From the NCBI GenBank assembly GCA_025917655.1, contig CP084614.1, positions 2,294,001 through 2,358,000 of the forward strand: a stretch of DNA of 64,000 nt, given 5' to 3'. Origin of the DNA: Chlorella sorokiniana. Taxonomy: Eukaryota; Chlorophyta; Trebouxiophyceae; Chlorellales; Chlorellaceae. Each line of letters begins with the position of its first letter. Within the stretch, counting starts at the first letter, position 1. Under the pieces are notes generated by a model, which was not told the origin of the DNA, did no database searches, and was given only the letters and a program-made list of their open reading frames with translations. A program made the translations under genes and the position numbers. Of the stretch, positions 25,360 to 36,708 are shown piece by piece.

Positions 25360-26393
25360 ATGCAGGCCGCTCTGAGCAGCAAGGCAGTCATTGCCCGCCG
25401 CCCCACCTGCGTGGCCCCCGCCAGGTGCGCATTGCTGCCGCCCTGGCGCCCATCCTCCGCCATCGTGCAGTATGCGTGCATGGATGGCCAGCCCCGGCCA
25501 GGGAGCCAGCGATCGTGGGGCGGTGCTGGTGCAACCCCTAGCATGCTCTCTCCCTGTCTGGCTAACGCTGAGGCCCTTCCGCGCCGTTCTCTCCGTTCTG
25601 CAGGCCCGCCAGGCTGCCAAGCTGGTGGTCCAGGCCTACAAGGTCACCCTGAAGACCCCCTCCGGCGAGCAGGTGTGCATGATGGCGGGCCCTGCCTGTA
25701 GCCGCTTTTCTTCACCACCAGAATGCTCCGATGCCATGCTAGATTACAATGTGCTATGTTGCCGTTCCCCGAAAGCCGTGCAACGGCTGCCGGAGGCTGC
25801 CCCACCGCTGCCATTCATACCACCCCCGACTCACCTGCGCTCCCTCCTTCCCGTGCTGCAGGTGATTGAGTGCGCCGAGGACACCTACATCCTGGACGCC
25901 GCTGAGGAGGCCGGTGAGTGGCTGGCTGCCAGGGGCGGCACGCCATGCTTGGTGGTCGTGCGCGCAGCCTGACAGCCACGCCTGCAGCTCCTGTGTGTTT
26001 TCATGGAGGTGGCACAGAGTGTGCCCATCCACTGAGCCGGCACTTTGTTGCCCTCTTGCTTGCGGCGCAGGCATTGACCTGCCCTACAGCTGCCGCGCGG
26101 GCGCGTGCTCCAGCTGCGCCGGCCAGGTGGAGGCGGGCACCATCGACCAGAGCGACCAGTCCTTCCTGGACGACGACCAGATGGGCAAGGGCTTCGTGCT
26201 GGTGAGCGTCATGGGCCTGGTTGACTGCTAAGGTTGGGGACGGGGTTGGAGTGAGGATCCTGTGTTTAGGGGTCGCATGTTGAGCGCCCCCCCCTCATTC
26301 CCATCCCCACCACCTCCCTCCCCGCAGACCTGCGTGGCCTACCCCACCAGCGATGTGACCATTGCCACCCACCGCGAGGAGGCGCTCTACTGA
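25360..26393 (+). CDS. petF: Chloroplast [2Fe-2S] ferredoxin
   Basis: Photosynthetic-type electron carrier of the stroma, reduced by photosystem I. Five exons: 25360-25424 (transit peptide [20 protein letters not shown]), 25604-25672, 25862-25913, 26071-26201 and 26328-26393. The mature protein has [29 protein letters not shown], then the cluster loop [33 protein letters not shown] and [20 protein letters not shown], ending in Tyr. The four cluster cysteines follow the plant spacing C-x4-C-x2-C and a distal Cys in TCVAYP. No frame slips. Three of the four introns end in cag after short pyrimidine tracts. A run of Ts follows the stop codon. Confidence 0.96.
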
Positions 26394-27976
26394 TTTTTTT
26401 TTTTTTTGAGGCGTTGTCCTGCCTGCCTAGTCCCCGTGTGTAACACCCGACCTTGAGTGCTGAACCTGGCTGGGGGATGACCACGAAGCAGGCAGTTGTT
26501 CGCTTCCCTCGCGAGCTCACCCGGCCTGTGACATTCTGATAGTTGTGCGGGGATCGTCTTCCAACAATCGGCCGCGTCTCGTAATGCACAAAGCAGAGAA
26601 CAGGCGCGCACCACCGCTATCGCTGTGTATCGGTCAACTCCTTTGCTTCCGAGCGTGTGCCACGCTGCAATGCACGACTTAAAGGCATGACTGGTGGCCC
26701 GCTCAACCCCGCAATGCCCCGTAGTGAAGCGATCAGCAGTGTGCCTCCCCACCTGCTTGCTCTATGGGCTCCACGTGAAGGGTTGCCTCTTGGTCCTAAT
26801 GCTTCGCTTGCAGCGATGCCTTGCAGCTCAGCTTGCCACCTTCAGCCTCCCTCCCGGCCATGCAAGCGCTGGTGCCGACAAGGCCGGCAAGGCGCGTGCC
26901 TCTGCCAGCTGCTCTGCGCCGACAGCTCCACCCGCCGCAGCTCCGCTGCCAGCTGCTCCAGGTTTAGCGGCGCGGCGGCAGCAGGCGACGGCGGCGGCTG
27001 TGGCGGGGGCTGTCGTGGGGACACGGTGGCTGCGCCTCAAGCTGCGCCGCCACCTCGTGCCCAGTGATTGCTTCTGTCTTGCTGAACTGTGGCTCCTGCG
27101 ATACCCCATCAGTGTGCAGCACTAGCGCCGCCAAGCCGTGTGTCACCCACCCCATGCAGCAGCAACGAATCATGGGCAGCGCCCGTCATCCGAGTGTCTG
27201 CAGTTTCTGCTGGCCACCTGAGGTCCTCGTAGAGTCAGAAGCAACCACCAGGGCACACGGGGTGGCAGTGGGGCCTGGAAGGCAGCAGATGGCGGTGATT
27301 ATGCAATCAGCGCTCGAGCGAGCTGGCAACACTGTTCTTCTCCTTCAGTGCACCTTGGAGCCCATGCTTGGGGCTCCCCGGCTGTTGCTGCACAGCCTCG
27401 ACCTTGCCCTCACGACATCCCGGCGAGCGCTGACGCTGCTGCGCCCGGGCGCCGACGGCATGGTCTGCGTTTAACCGCTGAGCCTCTGCTACTCTGCATT
27501 GTCTTAAAATTGGTGAAACAGCCCTACCCCAGCATCCAAGGGTTGCCCGTGCTCGCACAACTGCGCCCTGGCACCGCACCCCTCTCTGCTGCTCTCTGGC
27601 GGCGTCCAGCACTGCTCCCTCCACCATTCTGTGCATCCAATAGCCCTGCGTAGCTGTGCAACAGCCTTGCCGAGACCCCAGGCTCGTAAAGGTACGAGTT
27701 GGAGCTCCGCGCACGAGATCACACGATCGCACTTTTCGGGCGCTTTTGGTGAGCCAGGAGGTCGATAGACGGCGAAAATGTTACGGTCGGCTGAACGGGC
27801 GCTGGCCAGGCGCCGTCGCACGCACCGTCGCTTGCCGCCGCAACGCCTCGCTGTCTCCCTGCACGCCTGCTAGCATTGAGCGAGCTGTCGGGTTTGTGTT
27901 GCAGTGTAGCTGCACATTCGGTGATTGACTGCCTCCCGCTGCCCCTGGCTGCAGGCTGCCATCGGCGCCAGCCATT
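26394..27976. other. Intergenic with an old repeat, no gene recognised
   Basis: Apart from the diverged repeat at 26700-26890, short open frames on both strands have no recognisable similarity. A minus-strand segment near 26990-27130 reads LHTDGVSQEPQFSKTEAIT and could be exon debris. Confidence 0.4.
26700..26890. repeat. Diverged third copy of the 0.6-kb direct repeat
   Basis: Resembles 37900-38080 and 42560-42730 in the same order: gtgcctccccacctgc, then gcagcgatg, then cttcagcctccctcccgg and gcaagcgc. Many substitutions and small indels make it clearly older than the other two copies. Confidence 0.6.
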
Positions 27977-29112
27977 ATGCCGGTGGGAGTTGCGGCGGAG
28001 GTGGGCCCGCAGCCTTTGCGACTCGCTCTGCTACTACAATCTCTCCTCATGAAGCATGCTCCCCATGCCTCGCACGCTTTATTCCTGCCATTTGCAGGCG
28101 CCGTCCGGGTACGTACATGAAAAAGAAGGGGCACTCGCTGCATATACTCTCCTGTCGCAAGCGGCCAGGTGCGCACAACAACAGGACGCCTCTGCTTCTC
28201 GTGAGCCTATGGATGCGCATTATGCCGCCGCCCGCTCGCTGCTGCCGCTGCCAGCACAGGTGCGCTCAGCCTGGAAGTAGGGGCGGCCGCCAACCTGGAG
28301 GCAGCATGTGGGCAGCTGGAGACCATGTTGCGTGACAATGACTGGTTGGCGCTGCCCGACGCCCATGAACACGTGCCAGACGTCCTGGCAGAGCACGGCG
28401 TGCCGCACAGGTAAGCCACCGCTGCTGCTGCTGTTGGGGGCTGACCGCGGCTGGGGGCCAACAATGAGCAGCCGTGGTTGATGCCCAGCTGCCTTCGCCA
28501 AACACCCCCTTTCCCGCCCCTTCTCCTCCTGCTCTCCTCGCATGCAACAACGCTCTGCTGCACTACCTGCCGACCCTGAGTGAAGAGGCCGCCGCCGGCG
28601 CGAGCAGCCGCGGCCTTGCTGCCTTCTGGGTCGCCCAGGTCGCCGCAAGCCACCGTGCGGTGAGACAGCGTCAGCGTGATGGAGCGCCGCGGCTGCTTGC
28701 GCCGCCGAGCAGCCAAATGAGGAGACGGGCGCATGCAGATCGCCCCCAACCTGCGACGCTTCACCGACTGCTGCGCTCACGTGCAGCTCTGCGCGGTGGT
28801 GTGCTAAGCCAAAGCGCTTTGGACCTCTTGCGCCGCAGCAGCAATAAATGGCGGAACAACCATGAGGAGCCCATCTCGAGCGGGCAGCGGCCGGTAGCAG
28901 AGCTGTACTTCTGCCTGCATCTGTTCATCATGCAGGTGTTTGGCAGGCGTCCAGCCGCAGTGTTGGCCATGCACGTTAAGGCCGGCGGCAAAGGCAGCCA
29001 CGGCATGCTTGCAACGCCTCTCTTGCTGGCGAAGCGGGCTGGTTGTCTGTCGCTGCCCAGGCCGCCTGCCGTTGCTCAGCCTTGCACCGCCGTTGCCACG
29101 CTGCGTTGTTAG
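27977..29112 (+). CDS. Unrecognised multi-exon protein, tentative
   Basis: The function is not recognised. A plausible chain begins at the ATG of MPVGVAAEVGPQPLRL, followed by helical segments ALLLQSLLMKHAPHASHAL, EKEGALAAYTLLSQAARCA, AHYAAARSLLPLPAQ, NLEAACGQLETMLRDNDWL, NALLHYLPTLSEE and finally WRNNHEEPISSGQRPVAELY with FCLHLFIMQVF. Ala/Leu-rich helical repeats of this kind are typical of TPR-like or alpha-solenoid scaffolds. Frames change between segments, consistent with introns such as the gtaagc donor near 28411 and with base slips. The last 60 codons after FIMQVF are low quality. It may be a real helical-repeat gene or an incomplete one beside the repeat island. Confidence 0.35.
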
Positions 29113-29197
29113 ATGAAGGCGTGCTCTTTCCGAGACATCCATGCTGGGCAGACATGCAGCCAGCCCAGAGGTTGCCGCCACCACGGTGCCGCAAGGC
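29113..29197 (+). repeat. 85-nt dispersed repeat, copy 1
   Basis: Shares gacatccatgctgggcagac and atgcagccagcccaga with 42003-42088, about 85 percent similar by eye over the whole length, in the same orientation. Confidence 0.8.
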
Positions 29198-29484
29198 ACG
29201 ACGGTGAGGTGCATGAGCCAGCTGGCGTCGCTGGCGCTGGCCCGAGCTTGTGCGCTTCCGCAGCGCTGCAGACCACCTGGCCGGCCTTGCTGCCTACATG
29301 TAGCCCACGCGAGCTTCCGGTTGACCGCCACTACCCTTGCTATTCTCTGTTGTTCTGCAACTGCAATTCGGCCACCGCATTCCCTTGTCGACACTTCGTT
29401 TGCGAGCCATTTCGACCCCCACCCCAGAGCCTGCCTCCCTTCTCATATATCATGCATGTAGCCCCCACCGTTGCCCGAGTTCCC

Positions 29485-29880
29485 CTGCATGACTTCCTTC
29501 CCTGTTGTTTGACATTCTTGCGTCTCCTTTGCAGCCCATGTCGACATCTCCCCTCCCCCTTTCTCTCCCACTCCCTAGAGGGAGCTGTTTGTGTGGCGTT
29601 TCTTTCTGGGTCGTGTGCCAGCCCAGGCCCGTCATCGCTATTGTGATGTACACGGGTGTAACAGCAGCAGCAGCAGCAGCAGCAGCATCCCTCACCGTAG
29701 CCCGGGCCCTTCTGCATGATTTCCTTTGCCGTTTGTCGACAACTCTGCCTCCCCTTTGCAGCCCATGTTGACGACCCCCTCTCTCGACCCCTCTGTTCGT
29801 CTGGCGTTTTCTTTCTGGGTCGTGTGCCAGCCCATGCCTGCCATCGTTGGTGTAATGTACACGGGTGTAACAGCAGGAGC
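29485..29880 (+). repeat. Tandem repeat, two units of about 240 nt
   Basis: Unit 1 (about 29485-29660) and unit 2 (about 29712-29872) both run from tgcatgattccttt-like sequence through tttgcagcccatgt, a pyrimidine-rich block, tttctttctgggtcgtgtgc and gatgtacacgggtgtaacag. Unit 1 ends in a CAG run at 29661-29686. No coding role seen. Confidence 0.8.
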
Positions 29881-29892
29881 AGGAAAGCCCGG

Positions 29893-30690
29893 GATGCACC
29901 GACCGCCGAGCGGCAGGCGGCGGGGATGAGGCTTGTGGTGGGCTGAGGCAGCGGCGCCGGGGCGCCGCCAGCTCGCGGAGGCAGGGCGGGGCCTGAGGGC
30001 TCGGGAAGCTGGGCCTGCCGCATAAAGCCGTCAGGCGAGCGCTGGACGAGGCGGGGTTGTTGTTGCTGTTGGTGCTGCTGCTCTACTGCTCGCGCCGCGC
30101 GCCGCAGCGCCGCTACCGCCAGGGAGCGTCGGCAACGGTCCATGGCCTTGACAGCCGCCGGGCACACCAACCCCCCACCCCCGCATCGAGGCCGGGCGGG
30201 GTACGGGCCAGCCAGATGTGGTCATGCAGAAGGGGGCAGGCTGCTCTGCAAGGGAAGGCCGCTGCGGCCGCTAGCGCTAGCGGGACAGCGGCAACAATGG
30301 CCGGCGCCACCGGGAAGGCCCAGAAGTGCCCGTGGCGGTCTGGGCGGGGGCCTGCACCGCACTCGCATGGCTGGTCGCGGTGCAAGCCGGCTGCCGTGGG
30401 GAGGGCATCCTAGGCCAGCCGCCAGAACACCTCCTTCCGCCCATTCTCCCAGGGTAAGTGCCGCAGCCGGCGCATGGCAGCCTTGAGCTCGGGGAGGTGG
30501 GAAGGGGGGGGGGCTGCCGGCGGTGGCGAGCGACGCAAAGCTCAAGAGCGAGGGAGGAGGAGGGCGTTGAGGACGTCGGCGGGGTAGGGCGGCGGTAGTG
30601 TCTGGACAGCCGCAGCAGCGGTAGCGCGCGCCTCTGCCACCCAAGCAGCGGGGACCGCCTCCAGCAGCGCGCCCCATCACCAAGGATCGC
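29893..30690 (-). mobile_element. LINE-like C-terminal domain fragment, copy A
   Basis: Related to 40222-41125 in the same order and orientation. On the minus strand it encodes parts of the same protein: HRDQPCECGAGPRPDRHGHF with WAFPVA, and about 200 nt further on the segment corresponding to AMDRGRRSL. The His/Cys-rich signature resembles the zinc-binding domain found after the reverse transcriptase domain in non-LTR retrotransposons. The copy is shorter than copy B, lacking about 120 nt around 30545. Frames are broken, and no reverse transcriptase or endonuclease domain is present, so it is a dead fragment. Family assignment is from domain resemblance only. Confidence 0.55.
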
Positions 30691-30696
30691 AGTACT

Positions 30697-30870
30697 TTCA
30701 CCGTGCACAGGCTGCCGGATGTTTCCAGTTCACTGCTACTTTACATGGCCAGCCTGCATCGGCTGATGCTGCGCAGCCCCCCTTGCTGCTGCGGCGTTGC
30801 ACCCGCTGCGGCGCCGCCTTCGCCCGCCGCCCTCCTCTGACTCTTCCCGGTTATAGACCGGGAAGAGGCG
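30697..30870. repeat. Fragment related to the THOC7 gene 3' region
   Basis: Aligns with 42938-43135, inside and beside the last exon of the THOC7 gene: ttcaccgtgcac, ctgctactttacatggc, cagcctgcatcggctg, gcacccgct and gcggcgccgc follow in the same order. Several deletions are present. It ends near a short perfect hairpin (ctcttcccggt / accgggaagag, 30840-30866). It abuts LINE-like copy A. Confidence 0.75.
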
Positions 30871-32322
30871 TGCGGGGCCTCCAGGTGGGGGGGCCGCCGG
30901 GATGCCTTGTAGCGCCGAGTTCTAGCCAAAGGCCGCGCTGCAGGAGGCGGCCGGGCTAGCTGCAACCCGCAGCATAGCATACATAAAACACAAATGATCC
31001 GAAACAAACAAAATCTCACCACCCCTACTTTCTGTGGCTGCTATGCTGGTGCAAGCCATTTAATGTAGTCATGTTTGGCTTGTAGCGGCAGCTAAGCAGC
31101 GGCTGGGGGCCGCACTTGCCGGTTCAGATTGGGAAGGGGGAGCGAGGCGAGAGCGTGAAGAGGCTCAGGGCGTAGCTCCTTTATCGGCTCTGGCGCACCG
31201 CGTAATACCAGCCGTTGACGCCCGCCATCGCCCGTCGAGGGGGCAGTGGGCGGGGTGGACTGCGGCGGCGGCACCTTGAGAATTGCCCGCCCCTCCGCTC
31301 ACCTCCAAGATGCCGCAGCAGCAAGATGCCGAGGGTTAAAAGGCGAGGTCGCTGGTGGGTCAAAGGCCAAGGGGCGCCCTAAATTTGCACTGCATTAGCC
31401 GCTGCCGCCGCCGCCGCCGCCACCCAGCCCAAATCGCTGCCAGGTCAGAGCTGCCTTGTCACCATTGACCTTGACCGCACTCGCAGCCCTTTCCGGCTGC
31501 AGCTGCATAAAGCTTGTTCATCGGCATTACATTTCGCCAGTTTCGCAATCAATGTCTACGCTGCAATGGCCTCATATGACGGAGTTGAAAGCCAAGGTGA
31601 CCAGTCGCCGGCTGTGCGAGTGGCAGAAAAACTAGGCGCCGATGCCTGAAACCCATTTGGTCTATTTTTAAGGCTGCGTTTGCTCACTGACCTTTGCCCT
31701 TCCGTGTCCTTTCCCTTTATTTGAAGGCTTCCCGCATAAGCCCGAATGGCATCAGAAGTTGAAGCAGAACGCGAGAATATCCGCCGCTTCGTGCCAGTAT
31801 AGGCGTTCCCCCATGCGGCGTGGGAGGGACGGCTGGCAGCACCTGCCGTCCCTCGTGCTGGCACTTGTCGCTGTATGCCTGGGCTGCGGGGTGTTGCCCA
31901 CACTGCAGGGTAGTATTCAATGGTGCCCGGAATGGGCTCTACCGCCATCGTATAACAGTGTGTGTGTGAGTGATAAGCGGCGCTCTGCAACGTTCAGCGT
32001 TTACATGCGTCGCATTTATGCATGCACGCAAGGGTGTTGTATGTTGCTTTCGCAATGCCCATCTATGACACAAAATCCTGCCGTGCCTCTTTGTAGTGGG
32101 CTATTGGCTTTGCGACAGGCACTATTCCACCGACAGTGGAGGCTCGCCGTCCTCTGCCACCAACGCCGGCCGTGCCCCGTCGGGCTCCTCCTCCTGCGGG
32201 TGGGCTGACATCATCTTAATACAGTACCTATTGCTTTTGGGGAAGGGGTTCATTGCCACTCTTGTAGGTTAGTGCATGCCGCCACAATGACTGAACGGAG
32301 GCTGCCACCTCCCGCCGTGCAG
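30871..32322. other. Gap in the repeat island, 5' flank of the AlkB-like gene
   Basis: No gene recognised. A CCG-repeat run lies at 31403-31425. A short ATG-led stretch at 31747 (MASEVEAERENIRRFV) could be a first exon of the next gene, but the splice phase could not be made to fit. Confidence 0.35.
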
Positions 32323-35300
32323 GGAAGCAACCTGCAACGACATTGCCGGGCCAGACAGGAGGGGGAAGCGAGCCCCATCCCCAGCCTGGAGCTGCATCAG
32401 TAGGGCCGCCTAGTGTCAGCCAGCGTGGTTACAATGCTCCACACGGCATAACAGCAGGACTAGAGCGCAACACGGGCGCAGAGGCGCCTTGGGTGTTGGA
32501 CCGCTGCACTGGTGCCTTAAACGAGCTGAATGGCCACTTTGCCGTGGTGGTTGGTCCGAGCCAGCCAGCACCCGCAGTTACTGAACGAGAAAATGTTGTT
32601 ACTCAGAGTGCAGCCCTTCATGATCTGCGCAGCTTGGGTCGCAGTAAGGAGCGGTACATCATGGAGCATTACAGCTTCCCTGCAGAGGTGAACAAGCAGC
32701 ATCCGTTGGTACAGCCGTTTACCTTACGAATCCAGCAAGCAACACAGCTCAGCAAGTCCGAAAGCGGCCATTTCCCCATGCAAGCTGGTCAGCAGGCAGG
32801 CACGGGTGGCGCCGCCGCCATACCTCCGCCGCTTCCTAGCGAGCCTCACCTGCGCATTCCCATAGGTGCCACCACCTTTGGAAGTGTGTACCCAAAGGGT
32901 GGCTGTTTGCCACTCCACGACCATGGCCCCACTCGTCAACACAAGCTGTTCGGAGGCTTTGGCCACGCTGGCATCCGGCGTGACGTTGCCCGCCAGTGGC
33001 ACACGTTCTCTGTAGGCTACCGCATAGGAGAAGGAGAGCTAGCCTTTCAAACGTCAGATAAGCATGTTGTCATTTTGCACCTTCCCCATGGCAGCATTTG
33101 GGTGATGAGCCGGGAGGCGGCTGGAGAAGCCGCTGTGCGGCCGCCCAACAACAAGCAAGAGGCGGGAAACCCGGGTGCCGCTGGAGTGGTGAGGCATGGC
33201 GTGCCCACCGCCAAGGACCTGTTCATTACCTTGATGACCAAGGTTGAGGTTTACGGAGAGTCTCGCCAGGCCGCATTCAATAAGCTATGCGGCTTGTTGC
33301 AACCTAGCAATGGCGCCTCAGGCGCTGCAGGTGGCCCAGCTAGCCTACCCACCCGCGTGTTGTCAGATGTGGATCAGAACCGGGAATTCAACAGCGCAGC
33401 CGAGCCAGGGACCCTTCCACTGGGCACACACCACAGCCTAGCTGGCTTCTATCGCCACATGGGAGTTGCAGGTATCCGCCGCCACTGGCTTGCCCTTTCA
33501 GCCGTTACTGGCGGCAGCATGCCGTTTGCATTTGTGCACCCAGACGTCGTGCGAATGGCGCATGCGTATTGGCTGCTACACGAACAGACCGACATCCAGC
33601 TTCAGCCGGGTGTGAGAGCTGCTATTGAGAGTTTACTGACCCCGCAAAATTTGAGGGCGGTGCTCAGGACAGCTAGCAACCACCTGCAATGCCAACACCT
33701 CACCCCAGCAGAACAGCAACGCGTGGATTTGATTTTTGGAGGTGGGTGAGGCCAATGCATGCCACAGCAACACTTGCACCTGCAAGCCAGCTGCACGCGA
33801 GCGCCAATGACAGTGTCTGCCGCCGCTGCCAGGCAGGTGGCAAGTTCTGCTCACGGGTGCGATTTTATTTTCCGCAGACCGCGTTGGAACGGCGCCGGTA
33901 TCTCAAGGCATGCTTTTGGCCTTGACTGCTGGCGGCGAGGCGGACAACGGCTCAACCGAGGGGCCAGCCAGCACGGAGGTGGTGGCGGTGTTGGCCAACA
34001 TGCACGACAAAAATGACGCTGCCTACGAGGCGGTCATGGCAGCTTATAAGTGGGTGCTTAGCGCACCTGAGCTAGCACAGCACCGCGCAGCATCTTTCGA
34101 GCTGGACAGCCTAGATGACCTACAGCAATATGCCCTGCGCCGACAGCAGCTGCTTGTTGAGGCGGCGGAGGCTATTCCTATAGATAAGTCAGCAACCATC
34201 AAAGACGCCTTTCGATGCTTTTGGAAGTATGTGTCAGCCCGCAGAGCAGCAATTGAGGCAGCGGAGAGGCGCTCATTGAGGTTCACTGCTGTTGAGGCAT
34301 CCGGAAGGGCGAAAACTTTTGGTGGGGGCAGCACACCTGTTGGCGGCCAGGGTGGCCAGGGGTGGCAGCATGTGTCGTGGCTGCATGTTGCCGCTGTTGT
34401 GGTGTTGCTGCCCGTGGCACTTGTTCGCGCCTTTGTTGGCTTACTCATGCCCACCCAATCCTTTGCAGCGGCCACACTCGTGAACACCAAGGACGGCAAG
34501 GTTGTTCCTGAAGGCACAGAAGGATCAGCGTTGCAGCCTGCCTACAAGCTTGGTGGTGGGTCGAGTATCTGTGGAATGTGATACCTCCGCATAGGTGCAT
34601 GCTTTGCTGTTACAACTTTTGCTGCAACTCAACCCCCTTTTGCACATTGAACGTCATCTGCAGCCTTTCGTCCAGGAAGCACACTTGGCCCTGAAGCTAG
34701 TGCGGAAGTGACCAAGGACAACGTGGGCAAAGTGGCCGGTGGAAGTGACACCCCGTTGTTCAAACTCTTACGACACCTTGACCAAGACAAACGTGAGGGC
34801 CTGGCATTCTACCCGTGGACTGCACTAGTAATGCAATTGGCCGCTGACTGTGCATCCTCTTGCTCGTTGCAGACGTGCTTAGTGGGCGCTCGACCTCTCT
34901 AGGGGCCATTGCTGTCCGCATTTCGCGCCTTCCTGCTGCCGTGGCTGCCAGTCGGGTCTTGTTTGAGGCGGTTCGCGATGACTACGCATCTTCATCCAGT
35001 GGGCCTGCATCAGGCAGCAATGTAGGTGCTAGCTCTGCAACGGCAAGTGCAACACAAGGGCCTGGAGCAGCGATGCCACAGGGAGGATGGCAAGACGTGG
35101 ACGAGGCTGTGCGGCGTTTTGTTGTTCTTCATTTTGGTAAGGCCTGCCGCTTCCATCTCATGTTTTCTTCTGCATTTATTGCAAACTTACATTAACCCGT
35201 TAATGACAACGACTCCAACATTGTTGCCCTGTGCAGCGCTTCGCGATCAGTTGGACCACGACACCGTTGGGGACAGATGGCCACCCCTATGGCGGGAGCT

Positions 35301-35529
35301 TGTGGAGAGCCATGGTCTGTCCCACGAGTGGACCATGGCAAACGAATGGATTGCGCAACGACAGGAGAGAGCAAGCATAGAAGGTTATGATTTTGTGGAC
35401 ATGTTGGGGGGTGACTATGCAGCGGAGCGGCGAAACCTGCAGGACTCATATGGGGCTTATGTTGGGAAGAAGCGGAGGACGCATGCTAGCCAGGCGGAAG
35501 TGCAGAAGAAGTTGAAAAAGCAAGAATAG
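32323..35529 (+). CDS. Large unrecognised protein with an AlkB-like oxygenase region
   Basis: The first exon is open for about 1.4 kb (to 33739) without a slip. Later exons are near 33877-34376, 34468-34552, 34664-34793, 34872-35137 and 35237-35529, giving roughly 850 residues. At 32850-33230 the order VYPKGGCLPLHDHGP, WHTFSVGYRIGEGELAFQ, VVILHLPHGSIWVM and VRHGV resembles AlkB-type 2-oxoglutarate/Fe(II) oxygenases. The usual His-x-Asp reads His-Asp-His, so one metal ligand is unconventional. The C-terminal part is unrecognised and ends in a Lys-rich tail (KKRRTH, KKLKKQE). A hydrophobic stretch at 34377-34467 is probably an in-frame intron (ends tttgcag). GC is visibly lower than in neighbouring genes. 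The 5' end is uncertain: there is no in-frame ATG before 32661, so an upstream exon is likely. It could belong to a mobile element or be acquired. Confidence 0.6.
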
Positions 35530-36541
35530 TGCGCTATCTTTAAGAGCGGTGTGCATGGGCTGAGTTTGAGTTTATTCGATTTATCCAGCTTGTGCTTTAT
35601 ATCCAGCTGCTTTATATGTGGTTGCTATGCTGGTGTTAAGCCAGACGGAAGCTACGCCCATCGTCAGGAAGGATGGCCTTGCAAAGGCGGAACAATAAGT
35701 GAGATTTTGCTCAGGGTGAGATGAAGCATCAGCTTCTCCTGCTGCTTAAGCTGCAAGTTTAGCATCAGCTGCGCCGGTGGCAGGCTCCGGAGAGCCATCA
35801 GGCCTTCCGGCTTGGCAGGCATCAGAAGAAGACGGAGCAGCGGCAGAAGGGAACGTTGCTACCTGCTGTGCAGCATCAGCTGCCACAGGGGTGGTGTTCT
35901 TCGCCTCAGGGGCGGTTTGAGTATTTTCCTGGTTTTGTGGGGTCTCAACGAGGCAGGGAAGGCCGGGCTGCGGCTCCTCTGGGCTAGGCCCGAAAGGCGC
36001 AGCTGTAGCGGGGGGACTGGCGGGTGCCTGCGCCGCTGCCAGCCTTATTGATATTCTTGACGGCGAAGCTGAGCGCAATCCTCGCACCGATTCCTGGGCT
36101 CTCCGCTCTGATAGCACAGAGCGTCGCGCGAAGGTTGCGAGCCAGGCGGTCCTCGCTGAGGATTGTGGTTGCAGATTTGGTTTTGATGCTGTGCAGAGCG
36201 ATGCACCGGGCGCTGGTGGCCTCCAGGGGACAGGCGACGGTCGGCGTCGTGGTGACCGCCAGGGTGCTTGTTGCGCTGCAGCGCGTTCAGCTGCGCACAC
36301 CCTGTCAAGCTTTGCAGGCCAACTTCCGCAGCCTGCAGGAGGGACACATCGTCGTCCTACACCTCCTCTCTCAGGCGGAGGCGGAGGCATAGTCGCGGGC
36401 CCGGCCGGGGGCGCGCGTAGTCGGCGGCGGTTCAGCTCCAGCGGCGGCAGCGAGTAAAGTTTCGTTTAGTTTTGGTGTGTGTTTCGTCTGTTTATCATTT
36501 CCAAGGAAAGAAGAGCAATAAGAGAAGCAAAATCAAAAACT
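35530..36541. other. Gap with a possible minus-strand frame, no clear gene
   Basis: Holds the 3' flank of the AlkB-like gene, AT-rich at 35560-35640. A minus-strand open stretch at 35746-36390 is Ala/Pro/Ser/Gln-rich (PVAADAAQQVATFPSAAAP) with no recognisable domain. It might be a low-complexity protein, but composition alone does not support it. Confidence 0.3.
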
Positions 36542-36639
36542 CTCACCACCTGGATTCGGACCAGGGACCTTAGGATGACATTTCCAGGGCTTCGCCCAAC
36601 TGTTACAGTCCTACGCTCTACCAACTAAGCTATGGTGAG
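36542..36639 (-). tRNA. tRNA-Tyr (GTA) with intron
   Basis: On the minus strand the 5' CTCACCA pairs perfectly with the 3' TGGTGAG. The D-arm reads TAGCTTAGTTGGTAGAGC. The anticodon stem is TAGGA with TCCTA around the loop C-T-GTA-A, and the T-arm is CCTGG-TCCGAAT-CCAGG. The anticodon GTA corresponds to plus-strand 36604-36606. An intron of about 26 nt lies one base after the anticodon, the usual place in eukaryotic tRNA-Tyr. No CCA is encoded. It sits just left of the 560-bp inverted repeat. Confidence 0.93.
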
Positions 36640-36708
36640 TTTTTGATGATTTGGCAATTTTCGTCGCACTATAAACGCTTTAAATCCTTGCTTACCCTGC
36701 AGAGTTGG

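Noticed and set aside
29485-30870. A CRISPR array
   Set aside because: Only two long diverged units, no regular short repeats or spacers, and the DNA is eukaryotic nuclear.
34377-34467. A transmembrane helix in the AlkB-like protein
   Set aside because: The segment begins with a possible donor and ends in tttgcag, so it is more likely an in-frame intron.
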